The notes beneath the pieces were generated by a model, which saw nothing but the letters and a program-made list of their open reading frames with translations, was not told where the DNA came from and made no database searches. The translations under genes were made by a program, and so were the position numbers. Shown here one piece after another: positions 52,078 to 60,408 of a stretch of 64,000 nt of DNA; position 1 is the stretch's first letter, and the number at the start of each line of letters is the position of its first letter. This DNA comes from GCA-2862585 sp036340235 (GTDB lineage: Bacteria; Bacteroidota; Bacteroidia; Flavobacteriales; UBA7312): NCBI GenBank assembly GCA_036340235.1, contig JAYYZE010000010.1, forward strand, positions 10,566 to 74,565, in the 5' to 3' direction.

Positions 52078-52677
52078 TTACAGACGTTTGATTTTGCGGT
52101 TTTTTGCGTCTTGTTCAATGTATTTATGGGCCTCACAAAGGTCATTATACCACGACAAGCCATATCGTCTAATCAAGGGCTCCTTGAGAAAACGATGGAC
52201 TGGCACTTCTAACTTTTGTCCACATTCACAAGCTGGCTTACAAATATCTACAGCCTCGTAATTGACTGCTTCAAAGTCTCTATAGGCCTTAATTCTTATG
52301 GGGAAAAGATGACATGATATGGGCTTTTTAAACTCTATTTTTCCATCGTTGTGGGCCTGTTCTATGGTGCACTTGGCGATACCTTCTTTATCAAAACTAA
52401 CAAAGGCACATTCCTTATGGTCTATTAGTGGTGTGGTTTGATCGCCATCTCCGTCAATGACAGAAAAGCCTTGTGTTTCAATGGCTTTTTTTCCTTTCTC
52501 CTGCATGTAAGGCTTAACCTGATCATATATTGTTGGCAAAAGCGCAACCTCATCACCGGTTAAGGGAGCACCAGCATCGCCCTTTACACAACAAGCCCCT
52601 TTACATGCTGACAAATCACAAACAAAATGCTTCTCAAAGACATCAAAAGACACTATTTTATCGCCGATTTGCAACAT
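52078..52677 (-). CDS. DUF3109 family Cys-rich protein
   Basis: A 199-residue cytoplasmic protein with a Cys pattern of the DUF3109/YkgJ type: FVCDLSACKGACCVKGDAG near residues 18-36, DHKECAFV, AKCTIEQ, ISCHLFPIRI and DICKPACECGQKL. Such clusters bind an Fe-S cluster or zinc, but the function is unknown. An exact TATCTTTG box lies 4 nt before the ATG, giving a probably leaderless mRNA, and the gene is divergent from glyS, which shows the same geometry. Confidence 0.88.
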   Translation of the reverse strand: MLQIGDKIVSFDVFEKHFVCDLSACKGACCVKGDAGAPLTGDEVALLPTIYDQVKPYMQEKGKKAIETQGFSVIDGDGDQTTPLIDHKECAFVSFDKEGIAKCTIEQAHNDGKIEFKKPISCHLFPIRIKAYRDFEAVNYEAVDICKPACECGQKLEVPVHRFLKEPLIRRYGLSWYNDLCEAHKYIEQDAKNRKIKRL

Positions 52678-52681
52678 GCTA

Positions 52682-52689
52682 CAAAGATA
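52682..52689 (-). promoter_or_regulatory. -7 box (TATCTTTG) of the DUF3109 gene, N4 before ATG
   Basis: An exact minus-strand box separated from the ATG at 52677 by TAGC. Confidence 0.7.
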
Positions 52690-52723
52690 AAGAAATGAGA
52701 TGTAAATTTGTGGTGAATAAATG

Positions 52724-52731
52724 TATTTTTG
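52724..52731 (+). promoter_or_regulatory. -7 box (TATTTTTG) of glyS, N4 before ATG
   Basis: An exact box, then CGCT, then ATG at 52736. It rules out the in-frame ATG at 52721, which lies upstream of the box. Confidence 0.7.
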
Positions 52732-52735
52732 CGCT

Positions 52736-54265
52736 ATGGCAAATTACGAGGAAATTTTCAAAAAAGTAGTGGCTCACGCCAAGGAATATGGGTTTATTTT
52801 TCAATCTAGTGAATTATACGACGGCCTTTCTGCCGTTTATGATTACGGCCCAAATGGGGTAGAACTTAAAAACAATATTCGCAAATACTGGTGGAAATCC
52901 ATGGTGAATATGAATGAACATATTGTGGGCTTAGATTCGGCCATTTTTATGCACCCTACAACTTGGAAAGCTTCTGGTCACGTCGATGCTTTCAACGATC
53001 CACTCATTGATAATAAAGATTCCAAGAAACGTTACCGAGCTGATGTCCTGATTGAAGATTATGTGACCAAGGTAGAAAACAAGATAGAAAAAGAGGTCAA
53101 AAAAGCTGCCAAGCGCTTTGGCGATAGTTTCGACGAAAAGCAATTTGTTAGTACAAATGGAAGGGTTTTGGGTTACAATGCAAAATGCCAAAGTATTAGG
53201 CAGCGCTTTAGTGAGGCTATGAGTCAAAATAACTTAGCCGATATCAAAGAACTAATTGAAGAATTAGCAATCGTATGCCCAGTTTCTGGTACAAAAAATT
53301 GGACAGATGTACGTCAATTCAACTTGATGTTTAAAACACAAATGGGGTCTACTGCGGATGGCGCTACAGACCTTTATCTAAGACCCGAAACAGCCCAAGG
53401 TGTCTTTGTCAACTTCCTAAATGTGCAAAAGACAGCACGGATGAAAATTCCTTTTGGTATTGCTCAAACAGGTAAGGCCTTTCGAAATGAAATTGTGGCA
53501 AGACAATTCATTTTTAGAATGCGTGAGTTTGAACAAATGGAAATGCAGTTTTTTGTTCGACCAGGTGAAGAATTGAAATGGTATGAGCATTGGAAAGAAA
53601 ACCGTATGCAATGGCACCTCAGCTTAGGCATTGACAAAAGCTACTTTCGTTTTCACGACCACGACAATCTAGCGCACTACGCTAATGCGGCGTGTGACAT
53701 AGAGTTCAAATTTCCTTTTGGATTTAAAGAGTTAGAAGGCATACATTCACGCACCGATTTTGATTTAAAAAGCCATCAAGAACATTCGGGAAGAAAAGTG
53801 CAGTACTTTGACCCCGAAATCAATGAAAGCTACGTGCCTTATGTGGTGGAAACCTCCATTGGTTTGGATCGTATGTTTTTGACCATACTCAGTCATTCGT
53901 ATAAAGAAGAAGAAGTTAATGGAGAAAATCGCCTAGTGTTATCGATACCGCCTCAACTAGCTCCTGTTAAAGCAGCTGTTTTACCTTTGACCAAAAAGCA
54001 TGGTTTACCTCAAAAAGCAAGAGAGGTCATGAGTTTGTTACAAGCCGACTTCAATTGTCAGTACGAAGAAAAAGACTCTATAGGCAAGCGATACAGGCGT
54101 CAAGACGCTATAGGAACACCTTATTGCATTACGGTTGATCATCAATCTCTTGAAGATAATACGGTTACTCTGAGAGATAGAGATACAATGGGGCAAGAGC
54201 GCATTTCTGTTAACGAATTACATTCGACAGTGTCCAAAAAAGTGAGTCTTAGAAATTATTTGTAG
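52736..54265 (+). CDS. glyS: Glycyl-tRNA synthetase, single-chain dimeric type
   Basis: Class II synthetase of the α2 (eukaryote/archaea-like) type, 509 residues, unrelated to the α2β2 GlyQ/GlyS enzyme. Motifs are VVAHAKEYGFIFQSSELYDG at the N-terminus, YDYGPNGVELKNNI (motif 1 region), LRPETAQGVFVNF, FRNEIVARQFIFRMREFEQME (motif 2 region), VVETSIGLDRMFL (motif 3) and a C-terminal anticodon-binding domain (about 410-509). The start is at MANYEE, 4 nt after the promoter box. It is convergent with pth, 13 nt apart. Confidence 0.97.
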   Translation: MANYEEIFKKVVAHAKEYGFIFQSSELYDGLSAVYDYGPNGVELKNNIRKYWWKSMVNMNEHIVGLDSAIFMHPTTWKASGHVDAFNDPLIDNKDSKKRYRADVLIEDYVTKVENKIEKEVKKAAKRFGDSFDEKQFVSTNGRVLGYNAKCQSIRQRFSEAMSQNNLADIKELIEELAIVCPVSGTKNWTDVRQFNLMFKTQMGSTADGATDLYLRPETAQGVFVNFLNVQKTARMKIPFGIAQTGKAFRNEIVARQFIFRMREFEQMEMQFFVRPGEELKWYEHWKENRMQWHLSLGIDKSYFRFHDHDNLAHYANAACDIEFKFPFGFKELEGIHSRTDFDLKSHQEHSGRKVQYFDPEINESYVPYVVETSIGLDRMFLTILSHSYKEEEVNGENRLVLSIPPQLAPVKAAVLPLTKKHGLPQKAREVMSLLQADFNCQYEEKDSIGKRYRRQDAIGTPYCITVDHQSLEDNTVTLRDRDTMGQERISVNELHSTVSKKVSLRNYL

Positions 54266-54278
54266 ACGTTCAATCTTT

Positions 54279-54842
54279 TTATTTTCCATTATAGTTATTC
54301 ATGGTTTGGACTAACCCAATAGTGCCAAAAGACAAAACCATTGTAGCGGTTTGCTGTAACCGCTCCTTTAGATCGTTTTCTTCGCCGGGGGTCCAGCCTG
54401 ATAATACATACTGTGCCTGCTGACCTTTCAAAAATTGATTCCCTACACCAAAACGCAAACGGGCGTATTTTGTGTGTCCCAGAAAATGGTTGATATCTTT
54501 CAGTCCATTATGTCCCCCATCCGATCCCTTTCCTCTGAGACGTAAAGTGCCAAAAGGCAGGTCAATGTCGTCTGTTATAACAAGTAGATTTGAAGCGTCA
54601 ATTTTTAGCGCTTGCATCCAATAATTAACTGCTTTACCACTTAGATTCATAAAAGTGGTAGGTTTGATTAGATGGAAGGTTCTTGATTTGTGTTTGATAC
54701 TGGCGTATAAGGCGTGCTTTTCGTCTTTAAAAAAAGCATTAGACAACTCTGCAAGAGTGTCCAATGCTTTGAATCCAATGTTGTGTCTCGTATGTTCGTA
54801 CTTAACACCTGGGTTTCCTAATCCAACAATGAGGTATTTCAT
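54279..54842 (-). CDS. pth: Peptidyl-tRNA hydrolase
   Basis: Frees tRNA from peptidyl-tRNA dropped by ribosomes. The 187 residues contain IVGLGNPGVKYEHTRHNIGF with catalytic His20 (about), KPTTFMNLSGKAV, VITDDIDLPFGTLRLRGKGSDGGHNGLK and GNQFLKGQQAQYVL. The length is normal. It is last in a prs-rplY-pth operon, a conserved bacterial order, 18 nt after rplY. Confidence 0.96.
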   Translation of the reverse strand: MKYLIVGLGNPGVKYEHTRHNIGFKALDTLAELSNAFFKDEKHALYASIKHKSRTFHLIKPTTFMNLSGKAVNYWMQALKIDASNLLVITDDIDLPFGTLRLRGKGSDGGHNGLKDINHFLGHTKYARLRFGVGNQFLKGQQAQYVLSGWTPGEENDLKERLQQTATMVLSFGTIGLVQTMNNYNGK

Positions 54843-54860
54843 TGTTTTAAGATGTACATA

Positions 54861-55493
54861 TTATGATTCAGATGGGGTATCGGTACCTTCCGCTGCTGCA
54901 CCTTCCGCTGCTGCACCCTCATCAGCTTCTTCATCTTCATCCTCTTCAACTGCACCACGGGCCATTTTAACAGCTACAATAACAGCTCTATCGGCTTCCA
55001 AGAATGCGTATTTCTCACTTCTAACATCCCCAACATAAAGTACTTTTCCAATTTTCATATCTTCGATGTTGATTTCGATAGAATCTGGCAAATTGGCAGG
55101 TAAAGCACGTGTTTTGATAGCTCGTCTAATGACTTTTAAATTTCCACCATTTCTAACCCCTATGGGTGTTCCAATAAAGTTGATTGGAATACTTAAGGTA
55201 ACTTCCTTATCGTCAAATACTTGTAGAAAGTCAACATGTAAAATACGATCCGTAACTGGATGAAATTGAATGTCTTGAAGAATCGCTTTGAAAGTGTCCT
55301 TACCGTTTTCTATTTCTACGATGTAAACGCTTGGGGTATTGACAAGCTTATTAAGGTCATTCTCTGAGGCAGAGAAGTACACTTGCTTTTCTCCCCCGTA
55401 AAGTACGCATGGAACTTTACCCTGATTTCTAAGTGCTCGGTTTGCGATTTTGTTGGTTTCTCTCGCTTCAGCACTAATGGCAAATGTTTTCAT
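54861..55493 (-). CDS. rplY: 50S ribosomal protein L25/CTC with acidic tail
   Basis: Binds 5S rRNA in the large subunit. The 210 residues have the N-terminal L25 domain (about 1-90: EARETNKIANRALRNQGKVPCVLYGG, DIQFHPVTDRILHVDFLQV), the TL5/CTC β domain (about 95-175) and a low-complexity C-terminal tail (EEDEDEEADEGAAAEGAAAE) carrying a 15-bp tandem duplication. A long acidic tail of this kind is common in Bacteroidota CTC proteins. Spacing to prs is 24 nt. Confidence 0.95.
   Translation of the reverse strand: MKTFAISAEARETNKIANRALRNQGKVPCVLYGGEKQVYFSASENDLNKLVNTPSVYIVEIENGKDTFKAILQDIQFHPVTDRILHVDFLQVFDDKEVTLSIPINFIGTPIGVRNGGNLKVIRRAIKTRALPANLPDSIEINIEDMKIGKVLYVGDVRSEKYAFLEADRAVIVAVKMARGAVEEDEDEEADEGAAAEGAAAEGTDTPSES
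54886..54915 (-). repeat. 15-bp tandem repeat in the rplY tail
   Basis: Two perfect head-to-tail copies of CCTTCCGCTGCTGCA (plus-strand reading), encoding GAAAE-GAAAE. The copy number keeps the frame, so length variation would be tolerated. Confidence 0.85.
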
Positions 55494-55517
55494 TTTTTAA
55501 AAAAATAAGATTAATAA

Positions 55518-56450
55518 TTAATTAATAAAGCTTGAGCTAATAGATTTTTTCTCCAACACACTTTTAATGGTATTGGCAAACAAGTTTCCAATCTCAATTA
55601 CTTTAACTTTTTTACTGTTATGTTCTTTTTTTAAGGAGTCCGTTACTATCAACTCTTCCAACTTTGAGTTATCTAATCGTTCATAAGCATCTCCCGAAAG
55701 AATGGCATGCGTACAACACGCTCTTACGCTTTTGGCTCCGTTTTCTATCAATAAATCGGCCGCTTTGGTAAGCGTACCGGCCGTATCAACCATGTCATCA
55801 ACTAAGATAATGTCTTTACCTTGGACATCGCCGATGAGTAGCATTTTGCTGACTTCGTTGGCTTTGTCTCTATGTTTGTAGCAAACAACGACTTCTGTTT
55901 CCAAGTATTTGGCATAGGTGTTGGCACGCTTAGTTCCTCCCATATCAGGCGAGGCCATGCAAAGGTTGCTGAGGCCCAAGCTTTGAATGTATGGTACAAA
56001 AAGCGTGGAGGCAAACATGTGATCAACTGGCACTTCAAAAAATCCTTGAATTTGGTCGGCATGAAGGTCCATGGTCATTACCCGGTCAACTCCAGCAGCA
56101 GTCAAGAGATTGGCTACCAGCTTGGCACCTATCGGCACCCTTGGCTTGCCTTTTTTGTCTTGTCGGGCATAACCAAAATAAGGCATAACAGCCGTAATTT
56201 TATAGGCCGAGGCACGCTTGGCTGCATCAATCATCAGCAGCAACTCCATCAAATTGTCAGAAGGAGGCGGGGTTGATTGTATAATGAACACATGACACCC
56301 TCGGACCGTTTCATCAAAGGATGGCTCGAACTCCCCGTCGCTAAAATATACCAAGGAGGTTTCACCGAGGGGTTGACCAAAGTGGTGGGCGATGGATTCT
56401 GCTAGTGATTGACTAACCGTTGCCGCGAATAATTTGATGTTTGATGACAT
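55518..56450 (-). CDS. prs: Ribose-phosphate pyrophosphokinase
   Basis: Makes PRPP from ribose 5-phosphate and ATP, feeding purine, pyrimidine, His and Trp synthesis. The 310 residues contain the PRPP-synthase signature in MDLHADQIQGFFEVPVDHMF, GYARQDKKGKPRVPIGAK and the PRPP-binding loop ILVDDMVDTAGTL. I start at MSSNIKLF, 18 nt after the TATCTTTG box; the upstream in-frame ATG at 56471 would lie inside the promoter box. It heads the prs-rplY-pth operon. Confidence 0.96.
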   Translation of the reverse strand: MSSNIKLFAATVSQSLAESIAHHFGQPLGETSLVYFSDGEFEPSFDETVRGCHVFIIQSTPPPSDNLMELLLMIDAAKRASAYKITAVMPYFGYARQDKKGKPRVPIGAKLVANLLTAAGVDRVMTMDLHADQIQGFFEVPVDHMFASTLFVPYIQSLGLSNLCMASPDMGGTKRANTYAKYLETEVVVCYKHRDKANEVSKMLLIGDVQGKDIILVDDMVDTAGTLTKAADLLIENGAKSVRACCTHAILSGDAYERLDNSKLEELIVTDSLKKEHNSKKVKVIEIGNLFANTIKSVLEKKSISSSFIN

Positions 56451-56468
56451 GATTAAAATATGGGTGGG

Positions 56469-56476
56469 CAAAGATA
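56469..56476 (-). promoter_or_regulatory. -7 box (TATCTTTG) of the prs operon
   Basis: An exact minus-strand box 18 nt before the prs ATG; it overlaps, and therefore excludes, the upstream candidate start codon. Confidence 0.65.
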
Positions 56477-56558
56477 AAAAAAAGATTGTAGTGAGAAGTA
56501 TTTTGGCCCATTGATTTGTGAATGGCCAACAAAAGAGTAAATTTGTCTGCTCTTTTTA

Positions 56559-56642
56559 GCCCGAGTGGCGGAATTGGTAGACGCGCTGGATTCAAAATCC
56601 AGTGATAGCAATATCGTGCCGGTTCGACCCCGGCCTCGGGTA
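56559..56642 (+). tRNA. tRNA-Leu (anticodon CAA)
   Basis: A class II tRNA. The acceptor GCCCGAG (56559-56565) pairs with CTCGGGT (56635-56641), with a G-T wobble at the first pair. The anticodon stem CTGGA/TCCAG encloses the loop TTCAAAA with anticodon CAA at 56593-56595, reading UUG. The variable arm is GTGATAGCAATATCGT and the T-arm is CCGGTTCGACCCCGG. The discriminator is A; CCA is not encoded. Confidence 0.97.
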
Positions 56643-56648
56643 CAAAAT

Positions 56649-56673
56649 CCCCTCAGAGGATGAGGGGTTTTTT
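56649..56673 (+). terminator. Rho-independent terminator after tRNA-Leu
   Basis: CCCCTCA (56649-56655), loop GAGGA, TGAGGGG (56661-56667), then TTTTTT. The T-tract runs straight into the promoter box of the next gene. Confidence 0.88.
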
Positions 56674-56674
56674 G

Positions 56675-56682
56675 TATTTTTG
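56675..56682 (+). promoter_or_regulatory. -7 box (TATTTTTG) of the dCMP deaminase gene
   Basis: An exact box immediately behind the terminator, 15 nt before the ATG at 56698. Confidence 0.65.
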
Positions 56683-56697
56683 TCTTTCGATAAAATT

Positions 56698-57117
56698 ATG
56701 AAACAAAGTAAATACGACCAGGCCTATTTGAAGATGGCCCAAGAGTGGGCCAAACTTTCCCACTGCCAACGCAAAAAAGTGGGAGCTCTAATTGTCAAAG
56801 ATAAGATGATTATTTCAGATGGTTATAATGGCTGTCCATCGGGTTTTGAAAACGTCTGTGAAGACGACAATGGAGACACCAAATGGTATGTCCTACATGC
56901 CGAGGCCAATGCCATTTTAAAGGTAGCGCGCTCCCCACACAGTTGTCAAGGCGCCACCCTGTACCTAACTCTATCCCCCTGCAAAGAATGCAGCAAACTC
57001 ATTCATCAGTCAGGTATTTCCAGAGTCGTCTACCTAGATGAATACAAGGATGCTGCAGGCCTTGATTTCTTGAGAAAAGCCAACGTCGAACTGTGTCATT
57101 TTACCTTTGATGAATAA
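56698..57117 (+). CDS. Deoxycytidylate (dCMP) deaminase
   Basis: Zinc-dependent deamination of dCMP to dUMP for dTMP synthesis. The 139 residues carry the deaminase motifs HAEANAIL (His and Glu) and SPCKECSK (Cys pair) typical of ComEB/dCMP deaminase. The start is the ATG of MKQSKYDQ: an open frame upstream runs back through the tRNA and is not coding. The next gene starts inside its last codons (ATGAATAA). Together with tdk and nrdAB it belongs to the dNTP supply genes of the window. Confidence 0.92.
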   Translation: MKQSKYDQAYLKMAQEWAKLSHCQRKKVGALIVKDKMIISDGYNGCPSGFENVCEDDNGDTKWYVLHAEANAILKVARSPHSCQGATLYLTLSPCKECSKLIHQSGISRVVYLDEYKDAAGLDFLRKANVELCHFTFDE

Positions 57118-58681
57118 GCGTTCTCATTTTAGTCCTATCGTATTTTCACTAGTGCTTGTATTGGGTATTTGGCTTGGAAAGTCTTTGCAGTTTGGCACCA
57201 CCACCAATCACGAGTTTAACAAGTTTAATCTAGTACTAGAACAACTAGAGCAGGCCTACGTTGATAGCATAAACAAAGACGAACTGGTAGAAAAAGCCGT
57301 TACGAGTTTACTTAAAGAACTCGACCCACATTCTTATTACATAAAAGCCAAAGACCTCTCGGCAGTCAACGAACCCATGGAAGGGAGTTTCGATGGCATC
57401 GGCATAGAATTCAACCTATATGATGATACAATCTTGGTGGTAGCTCCCATTTCTGGTGGCCCTTCTCAAAGCGTGGGCATACTTTCTGGCGACAAAATCG
57501 TTAGTGTTGACAGCGATACCATAGCGGGAACCGGCCTAGAGAATGAAGACGTCATTAGCTTGTTAAGAGGAAAACGAGGCACCAAAGTAACGGTTGGTAT
57601 TTTACGACGGGGCAACAACGAGCTCATCCCTTTCGAGATTACAAGGGGCCAGATTCCTATCAATAGCGTGGAAGTGAGCTACATGGTGGACGATAGCACG
57701 GGATATATCAAAATTAGCCGCTTTGCCGCCAATACTTTTGAAGAGTTCAAAAGCGCCTGCGAACAGCTCAACAGTGCTGGGATGCAAAAGCTCATTTTAG
57801 ATTTAAGAAATAACCCCGGCGGATACCTTGGGGCAGCCATCAATGTTACCAACGAGTTTTTGGAGGATGATTTGCTTATTGTATACACTCAAGATAGAAA
57901 TGGCAAGGGCGACTACTATTACTCCAACAAAAAGGGGACACTAATAGACAAGGAGGTAGTGGTAATTATTGACGAGGGCTCTGCCTCGGCCAGCGAAATT
58001 GTGGCTGGTGCACTACAAGACAACGACAGAGGCACCATAGTGGGTCGGCGATCGTTTGGAAAGGGACTTGTACAAGAGCAATTTGAACACCCCGATGGAT
58101 CGGCCTATCGCATTACCACTCAACGCTACTACACCCCCACCGGCCGGTGCATACAACGTCCGTACAATGTGGGAAACAACTCCCAGTACGACGATGATAT
58201 TGTTAATCGAATAAGTAATGGCGAGCTACTCTCTCAAGACAGCATTGTCTTTAACGACAGTTTGAAATTTGTTACCAAAGCAGGAAAAGTAGTCTATGGC
58301 GGAGGAGGCATTATGCCAGATGTGTTTATACCCATTGACACAACAAGCTATCATCCTTCATTGTCCATGGCCATACGCAAGGATTTAATCAGGCAGTTTG
58401 CGTTCAAGTACACCAACGAAAACCGCATCCAACTAGAACAACTATCTGTAGAGCAATACCTAGCCTTTTTTGACTTGCCTGACAACGTCATTAATGACCT
58501 TTCTTCCTTCTGTCAACAAAACGAGGTGTTGATGCCCAACGATGAGTTCACGACCTATGATGTACGCATTTTAAAGACCCAACTAAAGGCCTACATCGCT
58601 AGAGGTATTTGGAACGATGAAGGCTTCTTTCCTATTATACATAAAATTGACCTTACCTTTCAGAAGGCCAAACAATATTAA
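57110..58681 (+). CDS. S41 family C-terminal processing protease (second of two)
   Basis: A periplasmic serine/lysine protease of 523 residues. It has a signal anchor (about 8-24, SPIVFSLVLVLGIWLG), a PDZ domain (about 85-165, GIGIEFNLYDDTILVVAP) and the S41 domain with LILDLRNNPGGYLGAAINV, the catalytic Ser in EGSASASEIVAGAL (about 297) and Lys in RSFGKGLVQEQ (about 321). It is distinct from the paralogue at 43243: no long coiled-coil tail. Its ATG overlaps the stop of the dCMP deaminase gene; a TTG 3 nt upstream is not needed. The substrates are unknown. Confidence 0.92.
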   Translation: MNKRSHFSPIVFSLVLVLGIWLGKSLQFGTTTNHEFNKFNLVLEQLEQAYVDSINKDELVEKAVTSLLKELDPHSYYIKAKDLSAVNEPMEGSFDGIGIEFNLYDDTILVVAPISGGPSQSVGILSGDKIVSVDSDTIAGTGLENEDVISLLRGKRGTKVTVGILRRGNNELIPFEITRGQIPINSVEVSYMVDDSTGYIKISRFAANTFEEFKSACEQLNSAGMQKLILDLRNNPGGYLGAAINVTNEFLEDDLLIVYTQDRNGKGDYYYSNKKGTLIDKEVVVIIDEGSASASEIVAGALQDNDRGTIVGRRSFGKGLVQEQFEHPDGSAYRITTQRYYTPTGRCIQRPYNVGNNSQYDDDIVNRISNGELLSQDSIVFNDSLKFVTKAGKVVYGGGGIMPDVFIPIDTTSYHPSLSMAIRKDLIRQFAFKYTNENRIQLEQLSVEQYLAFFDLPDNVINDLSSFCQQNEVLMPNDEFTTYDVRILKTQLKAYIARGIWNDEGFFPIIHKIDLTFQKAKQY

Positions 58682-58688
58682 TTTTTTT

Positions 58689-58696
58689 TACCTTTG
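58689..58696 (+). promoter_or_regulatory. -7 box (TACCTTTG) of sod
   Basis: An exact TAnnTTTG box 27 nt before the ATG at 58724. Confidence 0.6.
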
Positions 58697-58723
58697 CAAC
58701 TACTAATTTAATACCTACAAACT

Positions 58724-59317
58724 ATGTCATTCGAATTACCAAAGTTGCCATATGCCTACGACGCATTAGAGCCATATATAGACGCCAGAACAATGGAAAT
58801 ACACCATGGCAAACACCATGCTGGATATACCGCCAAACTCAATGCTGCTGTTGATTTCAGTGAGTTTGAAAACAAATCTATTGAAGAGATATTAGCTGGT
58901 GATTTAACTCCCGCCATAAGAAATAATGGAGGTGGATTCTACAATCACTGCCTATTTTGGACGGTCATGAGCCCCAATGGTGGTGGCCAACCTAGTGGTG
59001 AGTTAGACGATGCCATAAATGAGGCCTTTGGCTCTTTTGAAACCTTCAAAGACAAATTCTCAAAAGCAGCCGCTACTCAATTTGGCTCTGGATGGGCCTG
59101 GCTGTGTGTAAAAAACGGCAAATTATCGGTTTGTTCAACGCCCAACCAAGACAACCCACTAATGAAAGATGGTTGTGGTGGCACGCCAATTTTGGGGATC
59201 GACGTTTGGGAGCATGCTTATTACCTCAACTACCAAAACCGAAGACCGGACTATATTGAGGCCTTTTTCAATGTAGTCAATTGGGAAGAAGTAGACCGAC
59301 GCTTTAAAGCAAGTTAA
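58724..59317 (+). CDS. sodB: Superoxide dismutase, Fe/Mn type
   Basis: Cytoplasmic enzyme converting superoxide to peroxide and oxygen. The 197 residues carry the metal ligands in order: His in TMEIHHGKHHAGYTAKLN (about 27), His in YNHCLFW (about 76), and Asp and His in GIDVWEHAYYLNYQNRR (about 159 and 163). Gln and Gly positions around the second ligand decide Fe against Mn, and I cannot settle this. Monocistronic: own promoter box and own terminator. Superoxide handling is relevant because class Id reductases in this group are activated by superoxide. Confidence 0.95.
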   Translation: MSFELPKLPYAYDALEPYIDARTMEIHHGKHHAGYTAKLNAAVDFSEFENKSIEEILAGDLTPAIRNNGGGFYNHCLFWTVMSPNGGGQPSGELDDAINEAFGSFETFKDKFSKAAATQFGSGWAWLCVKNGKLSVCSTPNQDNPLMKDGCGGTPILGIDVWEHAYYLNYQNRRPDYIEAFFNVVNWEEVDRRFKAS

Positions 59318-59325
59318 TTGATTTC

Positions 59326-59350
59326 AAAACCCTCACTTGAGGGTTTTTTT
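59326..59350 (+). terminator. Rho-independent terminator of sod
   Basis: AAAACCCTC, loop ACTT, GAGGGTTTTTTT; 9 nt behind the stop codon. Confidence 0.88.
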
Positions 59351-59410
59351 ATGCCCAAAAAACTACTCAATTGAGCCTTATTGTTAAGAAAATAACGATT
59401 ACTCTTTGGT

Positions 59411-59941
59411 TTATGATAATTGTTTTAGGGGTTTGGCGGGCACACCACCATAAATCGTTAACTTTGGAACCGATTGGTTGACTACTGCCCCAGCGGCGAT
59501 TACCGCTCCCTTACCTATCGTTACTCCTTGTAAAATTATAGCCCCACAACCTATCCACACCTCATCTTCTATTACTATGGGCTTGGTAGTCATACCTCTT
59601 CCTTTGTTTGGCTCATAATACAGACCATGATTAACGGTCTCAAAGCACACTCGTGGACCAATTTGACAATTTGCTCCAATACGTATAATATTGTGTGGAC
59701 AGCCAAATCGAATGTCTGTGTTTAAAAATGTGCCATTACCAATTTGAATATTGGAGGCCTTGCCTATCGGACGTATTGATAGAGGTCCAAAAATGGCCGC
59801 CTTACCATTGATTTTTACACCACTCAGCTGATAAAAAAGATAGCGGTAAGGATCTAGGACTTTCAAACGAGTGAAATGATTTGCAATGGTCAAAAATACA
59901 ACTTCGCGTAACTCTTGGAGCTTGTGTTTTAAATGTGTCAT
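59411..59941 (-). CDS. Hexapeptide-repeat acyltransferase
   Basis: A left-handed β-helix O-acetyltransferase-type protein of 176 residues. Hexapeptide repeats run from about 50 to 165 (e.g. IGKASNIQIGNGTFLN, IRIGANCQIGPRV, VWIGCGAIILQGVTIGKGAVIAAGAVV, YGGVPAKPLK), with the catalytic His probably in ETVNHGLYY. The N-terminal 45 residues are helical. Members modify sugars with acetyl groups, fitting the adjacent glycan genes (GtrA and GT39 on the same strand). The promoter box is 32 nt upstream. The acceptor is unknown. Confidence 0.88.
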   Translation of the reverse strand: MTHLKHKLQELREVVFLTIANHFTRLKVLDPYRYLFYQLSGVKINGKAAIFGPLSIRPIGKASNIQIGNGTFLNTDIRFGCPHNIIRIGANCQIGPRVCFETVNHGLYYEPNKGRGMTTKPIVIEDEVWIGCGAIILQGVTIGKGAVIAAGAVVNQSVPKLTIYGGVPAKPLKQLS

Positions 59942-59973
59942 GTGTGGGTCTTTTAGAGAAAAATGTTGTAAAT

Positions 59974-59981
59974 CAAAGATA
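59974..59981 (-). promoter_or_regulatory. -7 box (TATCTTTG) of the acyltransferase gene
   Basis: An exact minus-strand box 32 nt before the ATG at 59941. It separates this gene from the GtrA/GT39 pair upstream. Confidence 0.6.
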
Positions 59982-60035
59982 TATTAAATTTTGCGGTTTG
60001 CTAAACCAACCAGGGGCTATAAACAGATATAAATA

Positions 60036-60404
60036 CTAGAAGGTGAAAAAATAGTTGGCCAAAAAATTCCAAAAAGTGGTTAACCCAATAGCAATGAATT
60101 TTGATAGGTAAAAGCCCTGTTTTAATCGTTCATGCACTAAATATAATATGGTATTATTTATTAGTAGCCCAATCAACGAAACCACTAGAAAAGTAGCATA
60201 CTCATTAGCAATACTTGGGTTAACACTCTCAAAAGTCCAAATCCTGTTGAGTAGGTAGTTTGAGCTTACCGCAAGAATAAATCCGACGGAGTTGGCCAAA
60301 TATTTGTGTGTTTTTAACTTTTCCTTGAGGATCCAGGTAGTGAGAAAATCTATGATTAGCCCAGAAAATCCAACTAAGCAAAACTTTACTAATTTGAATA
60401 ACAT
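60036..60404 (-). CDS. GtrA family membrane protein
   Basis: A 122-residue four-TM protein of the GtrA family, thought to move or hold lipid-linked sugars for modification of surface glycans. Recognisable features are VKFCLVGFSGLIIDFLTTWIL (TM1), NSVGFILAVSSNYLLNRIWTFE with the conserved NY(L)xxRxWTF (TM2), a third helix around FLVVSLIGLLINNTILY, and the closing FWNFLANYFFTF. It follows the GT39 gene by 4 nt, so the two act together, presumably on polyprenyl-phosphate sugars. Confidence 0.9.
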   Translation of the reverse strand: MLFKLVKFCLVGFSGLIIDFLTTWILKEKLKTHKYLANSVGFILAVSSNYLLNRIWTFESVNPSIANEYATFLVVSLIGLLINNTILYLVHERLKQGFYLSKFIAIGLTTFWNFLANYFFTF

Positions 60405-60408
60405 CTGT

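Noticed and set aside
56602..56697. N-terminal extension of the dCMP deaminase through the tRNA-Leu
   Set aside because: The extension overlaps the tRNA, its terminator and the promoter box; the family begins at MKQSKYDQ-like sequences.
57102..57109. TACCTTTG as a promoter directly before the second S41 gene
   Set aside because: It is part of the coding end of the dCMP deaminase gene and touches the ATG with no spacing; coupling by overlap explains expression.
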